A DNA stretch of 27,656 nucleotides from Alphaproteobacteria bacterium (lineage in GTDB: Bacteria > Pseudomonadota > Alphaproteobacteria > Micropepsales > Micropepsaceae): positions 6,174 through 33,829 of the forward strand of contig JAFKFF010000098.1 of the NCBI GenBank assembly GCA_017307315.1, written 5' to 3'. Below the pieces are notes generated by a model. It was not told the DNA's origin. It did no database searches and was given only the letters and a program-made list of their open reading frames with translations. Numbering within the stretch: the stretch's first letter is position 1; every line of letters begins with the position of its first letter. Position numbers and translations under genes: made by a program. This document shows, piece by piece, positions 9,254-16,708 of this stretch.

Positions 9254-9787
9254 TCAGTGCGCCTGGCTATGGGCCCGGTCGGCCACCCAGTCCATCGCGG
9301 CGAAGAGAAGCCCCGACACCACGAAGGTCAGGTGCAGCAGAAGCAGCCATTTGATGCGCTCGGAATCGAAGGTTTCGGCCTGCCCGAGGGTCATGAAGGA
9401 TTTGAGCAGCGAGATAGCCGAGATCGCCACGATGGAGCCGATCAGCTTCATCTTGAGGCCCGAAAAGTCGAGCGTCCCCATCCAGCTGGGACGGTCCTCG
9501 CTGCCTTCGGTGTCGATCTTGGAAACAAAATTCTCGTATCCGGAAAAGATCACGATCACCACCAGATTGCCGGCCAGGGACAGGTCGATCAGCGACAGGA
9601 CGGCCAGAATGATTTCTTCCGGCGTCGCTTCCAGGAGATGGCCCAGGAAATGCCACAGCTCGCCGACGAAAGCCGAAAGCAGCATCACCAGCGAGACGAC
9701 CAGGCCAAGATAAAAGGGTGCCAGCAGCCAGCGGGAATGGAAGAGCAGGGCTTCCAGCAAGCGTTCGGCGGGATTGCGATGGTGCAT
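9254..9787 (-). CDS. UPF0114 family (YqhA-like) inner-membrane protein
   Basis: A 177-residue membrane protein with about four hydrophobic segments (roughly 22-42, 60-82, 115-133 and 146-164). The sequence matches the UPF0114/YqhA family pattern: a cluster near LIDLSLAGNLVVIVIFSGYENFVSKID (67-92) and a conserved loop WMGTLDFSGLKMKLIGSI (102-119). The molecular function of this family is unknown. It is a single minus-strand unit between cutA and trpG, with a GAGAAAG ribosome binding site before the ATG at 9785-9787. I infer only that it is an integral inner-membrane protein. Confidence 0.88.
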   Translation of the reverse strand: MHHRNPAERLLEALLFHSRWLLAPFYLGLVVSLVMLLSAFVGELWHFLGHLLEATPEEIILAVLSLIDLSLAGNLVVIVIFSGYENFVSKIDTEGSEDRPSWMGTLDFSGLKMKLIGSIVAISAISLLKSFMTLGQAETFDSERIKWLLLLHLTFVVSGLLFAAMDWVADRAHSQAH

Positions 9788-9870
9788 GACACTTTCTCGG
9801 TGGCGCTTCGACAGGACCGGCGAAGCAGTGACGGGCGGATGATAGCAGCGATTGCGGCTTTTGTGAGCGG

Positions 9871-10194
9871 TCAGGCGGTGCTGTTCGCGATCCAGTCCAG
9901 ATAGGGCCCGAACCCGGTCGCGAAAGTCTGGGCCGCGATTTCCGGCGTCTCGTAAGGATGGAGAGCCTTGATCCGGGCCATGGTCCGTTCGAACAGAACG
10001 GTGCGGGTCTTGATCAGGAGCATCACTTCGGCCTCAGCGGCCCGTTCGCCCTTCCAGACATAGTGGCTTTCGATATCCAGGAGCTGCACGCAGGCCGCCA
10101 GACGCTCCGTCAGAAGCGCGTCAGCGATCTGGCGGGCGATGGTGCGGTCGGGAACTGTCGTGGTGATGACACCGGTCTCGGCAGGGCTGGTCAT
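9871..10194 (-). CDS. cutA: Divalent-cation tolerance protein CutA
   Basis: A small (107 residues) cytoplasmic trimeric protein of the CutA1 family, with a PII-like ferredoxin fold. Family landmarks are TTTVPDRTIARQIADALL (11-28), LAACVQLLDIESHYVWKGE (32-50) and LHPYETPEI (78-86). The conserved cysteine is C35. The family was named for copper tolerance, but its real biochemical role is unsettled. It is divergent from the GFA-family gene, with 78 nt between the starts that must hold both promoters. Confidence 0.95.
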   Translation of the reverse strand: MTSPAETGVITTTVPDRTIARQIADALLTERLAACVQLLDIESHYVWKGERAAEAEVMLLIKTRTVLFERTMARIKALHPYETPEIAAQTFATGFGPYLDWIANSTA

Positions 10195-10272
10195 GACGCT
10201 ATTGTGTCATAGATCTTCGAAACGGGCAGCTTTCCGGCTGCCCGCGCGTTAACCGGCAAAAGGAATTCTCGC

Positions 10273-10767
10273 ATGGCGAAGAAACTCGAAGGCTCCTGCC
10301 GCTGCGGCGCGGTCGCGTTCCGCGTGATGAGCCATACGCCTTACCCCTACCAGCTCTGCTATTGCTCGATCTGCCGCAAGACGGCGGGCGGCGGCGGCTT
10401 CGCCATCAATCTGATGGGCGATGCCAAAACGCTGGCGGTCGAAGGAAAGAAGGCGATCCGGATCTATCATGCCGTGATCGCGGACAAGGACGGCCATTGC
10501 GAGAAGAGCAGCGGTCAGCGCCATTTCTGCGCCAAATGCGCCACCGCGCTCTGGCTTTATGATCCGCAATGGCCCGAGCTGGTCCATCCTTTCGCGTCCG
10601 CCATCGACACCAGCCTGCCGGTGCCGCCATCCAAGGTGCATCTGATGCTGAAATTCAAGGCGCCCTGGGTGAAGCCGGATTTCGGGCGCGGCGACGCGAA
10701 ATTTCAGCTTTATCCGAAACTGTCCATCGAAGAATGGCACCGCAAGCGGGGTCTTTGGATCGACTAG
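10273..10767 (+). CDS. GFA-family zinc-binding protein
   Basis: A 164-residue protein of the GFA (glutathione-dependent formaldehyde-activating, CENP-V/GFA) family. The zinc ligands are visible: C9 and C11 (SCRCGAVAF), C29, C31 and C34 (LCYCSICRKTAGG), and C86 and C89 (FCAKCATAL). Founding members were proposed to assist the reaction of glutathione with formaldehyde, but most members have no proven activity, so the substrate is unknown. The start is supported by AAAGGAA about 8 nt upstream. A small basic ORF follows 9 nt after the stop, suggesting co-transcription. No formaldehyde dehydrogenase lies nearby in this window, which weakens a formaldehyde role. Confidence 0.88.
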   Translation: MAKKLEGSCRCGAVAFRVMSHTPYPYQLCYCSICRKTAGGGGFAINLMGDAKTLAVEGKKAIRIYHAVIADKDGHCEKSSGQRHFCAKCATALWLYDPQWPELVHPFASAIDTSLPVPPSKVHLMLKFKAPWVKPDFGRGDAKFQLYPKLSIEEWHRKRGLWID

Positions 10768-10776
10768 GAGAAGGAC

Positions 10777-10926
10777 ATGATCCGCAAATTGGCATCCGGC
10801 GAATACCGGCTTTATTCGCGGAAGAAGAATCCCAAGACCGGCAAGCGCCGCAACCTCGGCACTTTCAAGAGCCGCGCGGCGGCGGAAAAGCACGAGCGCG
10901 ACGTGCAGTATTTCAAGCGCCATTGA
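10777..10926 (+). CDS. Small conserved basic protein (49 residues), unknown function
   Basis: A short ORF read directly from the sequence: start ATG at 10777, stop TGA at 10924-10926, preceded by a strong ribosome binding site (GGAGAAGG). The product begins MIRKLASGEYRLYSRKKN and ends HERDVQYFKRH. It is rich in Lys and Arg, with a pattern (short strand, KTGKRRNLGTF turn, then helix AAAEKHERDVQYF) that resembles small conserved proteins I recall from Proteobacteria. The fold recalls the N-terminal Arm-like module of phage integrases (GxYRLYSRK...RRNLGTFxxRxxAExxE), which suggests nucleic-acid binding, but this is inference. It lies 9 nt after the GFA-family gene and probably shares its transcript. 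Confidence 0.75.
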   Translation: MIRKLASGEYRLYSRKKNPKTGKRRNLGTFKSRAAAEKHERDVQYFKRH

Positions 10927-10957
10927 AAAAGGCCGGGCGCGCTCTGCGACCGGCCTT
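10925..10957 (-). terminator. Intrinsic terminator of the peroxiredoxin gene
   Basis: AAGGCCGG (10929-10936) and CCGGCCTT (10950-10957) form a perfect 8-bp stem with a 13-nt loop. In minus-strand sense the stem is followed by a T run (complement of the A run 10926-10930), which fits a Rho-independent terminator about 50 nt after the peroxiredoxin stop. The stem would also form in plus-strand RNA after the 49-residue gene, so it may act in both directions, though the T tract serves the minus strand. Confidence 0.75.
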
Positions 10958-11009
10958 CCACTTTCAAATCCTGGTCGTGTCCCGCGCGCGGCGGCGCGCT
11001 GGCGGAGGT

Positions 11010-11666
11010 TCAAGCCGGCTGCTTGGTGGTGCGCAGATAGGGCTTGTGGGTCTTGTAGCCGGGGAAGAGGGACTTGGCTTCCTCGTCGCTGACCGCGCCG
11101 GTGATGATGACGTCGTCGCCCTGTTTCCAATCCGACGGCGTTGCCACCTTGTGCCGGGCGGTGAGTTGCATGGAATCGATCACCCGCAGGATCTCGTCGA
11201 AATTCCGGCCCGTGGTCATGGGGTAAACGATCAGAAGCTGGATCTTCTTGTCGGGGCTGATGATGAAGACATTGCGCACGGTGGCGTTGTTGGCCGGCGT
11301 GCGGCCTTCGGAAGTGCCAGAGGTATCGGCGGGCAGCATACCGTAGAGCTTGGAGACTTTCAGCTCGGTGTCGCCGATCATGGGATAGTTCGGCGCAAGC
11401 CCCTGCGTTTCCTTGATGTCGGCGGACCATTTGGCGTGATTGTCGACCGGATCGACCGACAGGCCGATCACCTTGACGCCGCGCTTGTCGAATTCGGGTT
11501 TCAGGTGCGCCACGCGGCCCAGTTCGGTGGTGCAGACCGGGGTGAAATCCTTGGGGTGGGAAAACAACACGACCCAACTCTTGCCGGCCCATTCATAGAA
11601 ATCGATCTTGCCCTCGGTCGTTTCGGCCTGAAAATTGGGCGCGACATCATTGATCTGCAGCGGCAT
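11010..11666 (-). CDS. 1-Cys peroxiredoxin (Prx6 type)
   Basis: A cytoplasmic thiol peroxidase of 218 residues that reduces hydrogen peroxide and alkyl hydroperoxides. The peroxidatic cysteine is C45 in HPKDFTPVCTTELG (37-50). It is the only cysteine in the protein, so there is no resolving Cys, as expected for the 1-Cys Prx6 class. The long C-terminal domain typical of Prx6 is present (YPMTTGRNFDEILRVIDSMQ at about 153-172, then ATPSDWKQGDDVII). The start at 11666 is supported by GGAAGGA upstream. A terminator follows the gene. It is divergent from the riboswitch-led B12 operon. No OxyR-type site was recognised. Confidence 0.94.
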   Translation of the reverse strand: MPLQINDVAPNFQAETTEGKIDFYEWAGKSWVVLFSHPKDFTPVCTTELGRVAHLKPEFDKRGVKVIGLSVDPVDNHAKWSADIKETQGLAPNYPMIGDTELKVSKLYGMLPADTSGTSEGRTPANNATVRNVFIISPDKKIQLLIVYPMTTGRNFDEILRVIDSMQLTARHKVATPSDWKQGDDVIITGAVSDEEAKSLFPGYKTHKPYLRTTKQPA

Positions 11667-11789
11667 CGGAGCGTCCTTCCATCGTCTCTCGGGTGAATAT
11701 CCAAAATTCTAGCGCAAAGCCGGGACGGCGGATAGCGGCCTATTCCCGCGGCGCGACAAGGGAAATGCCACGGCCGCATGACAGCCTGC

Positions 11790-11970
11790 CGGTTGCTTTT
11801 GGCGGGGCGATGGCTCAAAAGCGGGGCTCAAGTGCAAGGTGTAGGGAACGCGGTGCAAGACCGTGGCTGCCCCCGCAACTGTAACCGGAGAGCCGGCGTC
11901 CGAATTGCCACTGATCGATGATCGGGAAGGCGGGCGAAGGCCAAGACCCGGGAGCCAGGAAACCTGCCTC
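11790..11970 (+). ncRNA. Cobalamin riboswitch
   Basis: Several conserved blocks of the adenosylcobalamin riboswitch occur in order. GGTTGCTTTT (11791-11800) can start the P1/P2 region. GGGAACGCGGTG (11844-11855) is followed by GGCTGCCCCCGCAACTGTA (11865-11883). GCCACTG (11907-11913) and CGGGAAGGC come next, and finally the B12-box segment AGCCAGGAAACCTGCC (11953-11968). It lies in the 452-nt gap between the peroxiredoxin and the TonB receptor gene, upstream of a full B12 uptake operon, so cobalamin should repress uptake. The expression platform lies between 11971 and 12118. It includes a possible 6-bp hairpin (GCGACG 12029-12034 with CGTCGC 12045-12050), but I cannot tell whether control is transcriptional or translational. 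Exact ends are approximate. Confidence 0.93.
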
Positions 11971-12118
11971 GCACTGTCGTCCAGTTTTCGGCCGGGGTGC
12001 GCCGAAGATTACGGGGTGAACCGTTGCGGCGACGAGAGTGGAGCCGTCGCGGGGCATCGGTGAAGATATTTCCTATCCCATACACCGTGTCGGCTTCTGA
12101 GCCCGTTCAGGAGACGTC

Positions 12119-14029
12119 ATGTTGAAATCCTTGTTTCTTTCCGGTGCCGCGCTCGCGGCGCTCTCTTTTTCCGCCGCGGCTCAGACCGTCGGCGATGCCG
12201 GTGTACCGGCGGAGAATGTGGTTGTCACCGCCACCCGCATCGCCACGCCGGCAGAGCAGGTGGGAAGCGCCATCACCTTGATCGATGCCGCCGACATCGC
12301 CGCGCGCCAGCAGCGCTCCTTGCCCGACATCCTGCGCGACGTGCCGGGGCTGAATGTGGTGCAGTCCGGCGGGGAGGGTGGGCAAGCCGCCATCTTCATG
12401 CGCGGCAGCAATTCCAATCACACCAAGGTGCTGGTGGATGGGATCGAAGTCGGCGATCCTTCCAATCCCAACGGCGCCTATGATTTCGGCAAATTCAACA
12501 GCGGCGATATCGCGCGGGTGGAAGTGCTGCGCGGACCGCAGTCCAGCCTTTACGGCTCGGATGCCATTGGCGGCGTGGTCGACATCATCACCAAGGCGGG
12601 TGATGGCCCGCTCAGCCTGTCGGCAGAGGCCGAAGGCGGCAGCTTCGACACCTTCAACCAGAGCGCGACGGCCAGCGGGTCGGAGAATGGATTTCACTAT
12701 CGCGCAAGCCTGGCGCATCTGCATGCCGGGGCGACGCCGGTGACGCCGCTGAATCTCCTGCCGCCGGGCCAGGCGCGCAACGACGATTATTTCGACAATG
12801 TCACCGCTTCCACCAAGCTGGGCTATGACATCGCGGAGAATTTCGATTTGGGCTTCGTCGGGCGCTACAGCAACAGCCTGTCGAAAGTGACGGGCGACGC
12901 GTTCGATCCCAACACATTCGCCTCCTTCCCGTCGCCGCTTCAGACCCGCATCGACACGCTGAGTTATGCCGCGCGCGGCACGGCGCATCTGGTATCGGGC
13001 CCGTTCGATCAGACCCTGGGCCTCTCCTACTCCAGCACCGTCACCAGCGACATGGATCCCAACAATGGTCCCATCCCGTCATCCGGCGAGCGCATCAAGC
13101 TGGACTGGCAGGGGCATATGGCGATTGCGGACGGCGAGACCATCGTCCTGGGCGCGGAAACCGCGCGCGATGCCGTTCATGTGCCGCTCAGCGCCGGCAT
13201 CACCGCCAATGCCGGCTATGGCGAATTGCAGTCCAGCCTGCCGGGCCTGTTGGGCGAAGGCGTGGATTTCTACAACAGCGTCAGTGTCCGTTATGACGAC
13301 AACAGTCGTTTCGGCAGCCGCGCCACCTGGCATGTCGCGCCGGTTCTGGCTTTCACCGCGACCGGCACACGCCTGCATGCCAGCTATGGCACCGGCTTCA
13401 AGGCGCCGACCCTGGTGCAGCTCTATGAGGATTTTCCGGCCTTCTTCTTTTTCGCCAATCCCAACCTCAAGCCGGAGACCAGCGAAGGCTATGATCTGGG
13501 CGTGGATCAGACCCTGTTCGGCGTGACCGGCGGTCTCACCTGGTTTCACAACAATATCCGCAACCTGATCGCCACCGATCCCGTCAGCTTCTCCACCAAT
13601 GTCAATGTCGGGCGGGCGCGCACCCAAGGTCTGGAGGCCTATCTCGCCTGGCAGCCGCTCGACACGCTCAAGCTGCGGGCCGATTACACCTATACGGAGG
13701 CGCAGGATCGCGGCACCGGGCTGGAGCTGGTGCGCCGGCCCAAGAACAAAGTCAGCGCCGATGTGCGCTGGCAGGCGATGGAGGCGCTCAGCCTCGATGC
13801 CAGCCTTCTCTATGTGGGAGGCTGGATCGATGGCAGCCGGGATTTTTCCATTCCCCGGCTCGATGCCCATCCTTACCTGACCATCGACATTGCGGCCTCC
13901 TACGCCTTGACGGATAATTTTACCCTCACGGGGCGTGTCGCGAACCTTTTCGACAAGACCTATGAGAATCCGACGGGCTTCCTGCAGCCCGAGCGGGCCT
14001 TCTATGCGGGCATCAAGGCGAATTTCTGA
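12119..14029 (+). CDS. btuB: TonB-dependent vitamin B12 outer-membrane receptor
   Basis: A 636-residue outer-membrane beta-barrel that imports cobalamin using TonB energy. A signal peptide covers about residues 1-21 (MLKSLFLSGAALAALSFSAA). The TonB box and plug start with ENVVVTATR (32-40). The plug domain runs to about 160 and contains the typical LPDILRDVPGLNV (68-80) and VEVLRGPQSSLYGSDAIGG (134-152). The rest is a repetitive barrel, ending in the final strand YAGIKANF with the C-terminal aromatic required for outer-membrane assembly. AGGAG lies 5 nt before the ATG. The riboswitch upstream and the BtuF/C/D genes downstream make the substrate a corrinoid with good confidence. The btuFC start follows its stop with no gap. 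Confidence 0.93.
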   Translation: MLKSLFLSGAALAALSFSAAAQTVGDAGVPAENVVVTATRIATPAEQVGSAITLIDAADIAARQQRSLPDILRDVPGLNVVQSGGEGGQAAIFMRGSNSNHTKVLVDGIEVGDPSNPNGAYDFGKFNSGDIARVEVLRGPQSSLYGSDAIGGVVDIITKAGDGPLSLSAEAEGGSFDTFNQSATASGSENGFHYRASLAHLHAGATPVTPLNLLPPGQARNDDYFDNVTASTKLGYDIAENFDLGFVGRYSNSLSKVTGDAFDPNTFASFPSPLQTRIDTLSYAARGTAHLVSGPFDQTLGLSYSSTVTSDMDPNNGPIPSSGERIKLDWQGHMAIADGETIVLGAETARDAVHVPLSAGITANAGYGELQSSLPGLLGEGVDFYNSVSVRYDDNSRFGSRATWHVAPVLAFTATGTRLHASYGTGFKAPTLVQLYEDFPAFFFFANPNLKPETSEGYDLGVDQTLFGVTGGLTWFHNNIRNLIATDPVSFSTNVNVGRARTQGLEAYLAWQPLDTLKLRADYTYTEAQDRGTGLELVRRPKNKVSADVRWQAMEALSLDASLLYVGGWIDGSRDFSIPRLDAHPYLTIDIAASYALTDNFTLTGRVANLFDKTYENPTGFLQPERAFYAGIKANF

Positions 14030-15721
14030 ATGATGCGAGAGATCGGCGCGGCTGTCTTTCTGGTCCTGGCGGCGGGGCCGGTGATGGCCGCGCCACCGCA
14101 GCGCATCATGTCGCTGAAAATCTGCACCGACGAATTGCTGATGGACCTGGTGCCGCCATCGCGGATCGCGTCGGTGACGTTTCTCTCGCGCGAAGCCGCG
14201 GCCTTGCGAATTTGGCCCGAGGCATCCCGCATTCCCGTCAACCACAACAGTGCCGAGGAAGTGCTCGCCACACGGCCCGACATGATCCTCACCGACAGTT
14301 TCACGTCGCCGCAGATGCGCAAGGTTCTAGCTGAGAGCGGCGCGCGCGTGGTGGAAGTGCCGTCGGCGGAAAATTTCGCGCAGATCCGCGTCGTGACCAA
14401 GATGGTGGGCGATGCGGTCGGCGCGCCGGAACGGGCGCGCGCCTTGATCGCGCGGATGGATGAGACCCTGCGCCATCTGGCGGCGGGCAAGCCCGGCCGG
14501 CCGATCAAGGTCCTGGGCTGGGGCGGGGGCGGATTCGTGCCGGGCCGCGCCGGCCTGTTCAATGCGGTGCTGGAAGCGGCGGGCGGCACCAATGTCGTCG
14601 CCGAAGAAGGCTATACCGATGTCGAAGGCCTGATCGCGGCCCGGCCCGACGTACTGGCCTATGGCGATGACTATATCGATACGCCGAGTTTGCGTGCCGA
14701 CCAGAATGCCCATCCCGTGCTGCTGAAATTCTTCGCGGCGCGGCGCATCGTTTATCCAGCGGCCCTGTTCCATTGCGGCGTTCCGCAAAGCGCCGATGCC
14801 GCCGCGCGGCTGCGCGAGCAATTGCTGTCGGCGATGGCCAAGCCGGGCGGGGTGCCATGGCAGGCGCTGCCGGCATTGATCGTGAGCGATATCCGCCTGC
14901 CGCGCAGCGTGTTGGCGCTTCTGGTCGGTGGCGCGCTGGGGCTTTCGGGCGCGGTGCTGCAGGGCTTGACGCGTAATCCCCTGGCGGAGCCGGGTCTTCT
15001 CGGCGTTTCGACCGGCGCGGCCCTGGGCGCGGTGTTGGCGATCTATTTCAGCATCACCGCGATCTCGGCGGTCGCCGGTCCGCTTCTGGGCATGGTCGGG
15101 GCTTTGCTGGCATGCGCGCTGACCTTCGGCCTGGGGCAGGGCGGGGGCACGATTGCGCTGGTGCTGGCGGGCGCGGCGGTGTCCAGCCTCACCGCGGCGG
15201 GGATCGCGCTGGCGCTCAATTTCGCGCCCAATCCTTACGCCGCGTATGAGATCATGACCTGGCTGCTCGGATCGTTCGCGGACAAGAGCTGGACCCAGGT
15301 CTGGCTGATCCTGCCCTTTATTCTGATCGGCAGCCTCGTGCTGGCCTCGACGGGGCGGGCGCTGGATGCGCTCAGCCTGGGCGAGGCGCAGGCCGAAAGT
15401 CTCGGCATCGACTTGACGCGGCTGCGCATCGCCGCGGTCGCGGGCACGGCGCTGGCGGTGGGGGCCGCGACTTCCGTTACCGGCGCCATCGGATTTATCG
15501 GATTGGTGGCGCCGCATCTGGCGCGGCCATTCGTCGGCTATCAGCCCAGCCGTATCCTTCTGCCCGCGACCCTGGGCGGGGCGCTGCTGCTTCTGATCGC
15601 GGACATTGCCGCGCGGCTTATCCATCTGGGACCGGAATTGAAGCTGGGCGTCTTCACCAGCCTGGTCGGCACGCCCTTCTTTTTCTGGCTGGTGGTCCGG
15701 CTGAAGCGGAGGGCGCCGTGA
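14030..15721 (+). CDS. Fused cobalamin-binding protein and permease (BtuF-BtuC fusion)
   Basis: One 563-residue open frame carries two normally separate ABC importer parts. Residues 1-21 are a signal peptide (FLVLAAGPVMA). Residues about 22-272 are a type III periplasmic binding domain of the BtuF/FhuD class (RIMSLKICTDELLMDLVP, EEVLATRPDMILTDS, VLGWGGGGFVPG). Residues about 280-563 are a FecCD/BtuC permease, starting at IRLPRSVLALLVGGALGL (288-305), then LQGLTRNPLAEPGLLGVS (310-327), TGAIGFIGLVAPHLAR (484-499) and ending with ELKLGVFTSLVGTPFFFWLV. The first permease helix normally preceding RLPR is absent, so about nine helices remain. The gene follows btuB directly and overlaps btuD (GTGA). 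An in-frame ATG at 14833 has no ribosome binding site. Function in corrinoid import is inferred from context. Confidence 0.9.
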   Translation: MMREIGAAVFLVLAAGPVMAAPPQRIMSLKICTDELLMDLVPPSRIASVTFLSREAAALRIWPEASRIPVNHNSAEEVLATRPDMILTDSFTSPQMRKVLAESGARVVEVPSAENFAQIRVVTKMVGDAVGAPERARALIARMDETLRHLAAGKPGRPIKVLGWGGGGFVPGRAGLFNAVLEAAGGTNVVAEEGYTDVEGLIAARPDVLAYGDDYIDTPSLRADQNAHPVLLKFFAARRIVYPAALFHCGVPQSADAAARLREQLLSAMAKPGGVPWQALPALIVSDIRLPRSVLALLVGGALGLSGAVLQGLTRNPLAEPGLLGVSTGAALGAVLAIYFSITAISAVAGPLLGMVGALLACALTFGLGQGGGTIALVLAGAAVSSLTAAGIALALNFAPNPYAAYEIMTWLLGSFADKSWTQVWLILPFILIGSLVLASTGRALDALSLGEAQAESLGIDLTRLRIAAVAGTALAVGAATSVTGAIGFIGLVAPHLARPFVGYQPSRILLPATLGGALLLLIADIAARLIHLGPELKLGVFTSLVGTPFFFWLVVRLKRRAP

Positions 15722-16476
15722 GCCTGCTGTTCGCCGAACATGTCGGGGTGACTCGTGGTGGCCGCACGATCTTGGCCGACGTTTCATTGATGGCGGGGCC
15801 GGGCGATTTCATCGCCGTGATCGGTCCCAATGGCGCGGGAAAATCCACTCTCCTGGCGGCGCTGGCGGGATTGCTGGCGCCGCAGCAGGGGATCGTCAGT
15901 CTGGACGGCATGCCGCTCGGCAAAATCCCCCGCCGGACCTTGGCGCGGCGGCGGGCCTACCTGCCCCAGAACCCGGTCTGCGAGTGGCCGCTGTCGGTGG
16001 AGCGGCTGGTGGCGCTGGGGCTGACCGCGCATCTGCCCGCGCTGGGGCCTTTGCCGTCCGGTCATGAAAATGCGATCGCCGAAGCGCTGGTCGAACAGGA
16101 TCTGGCCGCCCAAAAAGACCAGCCGGTGACCACCCTCTCCGGTGGGGAACTTTCCCGCGCCATGCTGGCGCGTGCGTTGGTGGGCAGGCCCGATGTCCTG
16201 ATTGTGGACGAACCGGTGACGGGGCTCGATCCGGTGCATGCCTTTGCCGCCATGGCGCGGCTGGCGGCCTGGGCGAAGGGCGGGCACACCGTGATCGCTT
16301 CCCTCCACGATCTGACCCTGGCGGCCCGTTACGCGGGGCGGATTTTGGCCCTGAAACAAGGCCGGGTGGCCGGCGAGGGGGCGCTGACCGCATCCTTGAT
16401 CCGCGATGTTTTCGGGGTTGAGTCTGATGTGCGGGGACAAGGCGCGAATGTGAAAGTTGATTTTCTGTTGCCATGA
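15718..16476 (+). CDS. btuD: Cobalamin ABC transporter ATP-binding protein
   Basis: A 252-residue ABC ATPase that powers the BtuF-BtuC importer from the cytoplasmic face. Motifs in order: Walker A GPNGAGKST (36-44), Q-loop Q84 (YLPQNP), signature LSGGE (140-144), Walker B VLIVDEPVTGLD (160-171) and switch histidine H197 (IASLHD). It starts with GTG at 15718, overlapping the btuFC stop by 4 nt, so translation is coupled. The operon riboswitch-btuB-btuFC-btuD ends here; 230 nt separate it from nrdA. Confidence 0.93.
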   Translation: MSLLFAEHVGVTRGGRTILADVSLMAGPGDFIAVIGPNGAGKSTLLAALAGLLAPQQGIVSLDGMPLGKIPRRTLARRRAYLPQNPVCEWPLSVERLVALGLTAHLPALGPLPSGHENAIAEALVEQDLAAQKDQPVTTLSGGELSRAMLARALVGRPDVLIVDEPVTGLDPVHAFAAMARLAAWAKGGHTVIASLHDLTLAARYAGRILALKQGRVAGEGALTASLIRDVFGVESDVRGQGANVKVDFLLP

Positions 16477-16708
16477 AAATTTTTTGCTTGCGGGCTTATC
16501 CACAGGCCAAAACGGCTTGACGCAACCCGCGAATGGCGCACTAGATATGGCGGCAGGGTTGGCCGATTTGTCATACTCTTGGGGTTACGAAGGCATCTGG
16601 TGGGCCGCGGCGCGGTCCGGCCAAGCCCGAGAATTCCCCTGTTGGCAACCTGGCGACGGGATTTTTTTGGCAGCGGATTTGGGCGGAAATGCCAGGTCCG
16701 GAGATTGA
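16477..16708 (+). promoter_or_regulatory. nrdAB upstream region with DnaA box and candidate promoter
   Basis: This 232-nt gap has no credible gene. It contains TTATCCACA at 16496-16504, an exact match to the high-affinity E. coli DnaA box. A TTGACG at 16517-16522 could be a -35 element, with TAGATA at 16542-16547 as a loosely spaced (19 nt) -10. Overlapping this, 16538-16553 matches the NrdR-box consensus ACACTATATATAGTGT, as I recall it, at 11 of 16 positions, a weak site. Transcription from here would leave a leader of about 150 nt. DnaA control of nrdAB is known in E. coli; here it is inference from the motif. Confidence 0.5.

Noticed and set aside
11863..12063. Short ORF inside the B12 leader
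   Set aside because: It lies across the riboswitch core and has no ribosome binding site; the RNA structure explains the sequence.
16457..16708. 83-codon plus-strand ORF ending at the nrdA start
   Set aside because: Starts inside btuD, has no domain, and overlaps the promoter region with the DnaA box.
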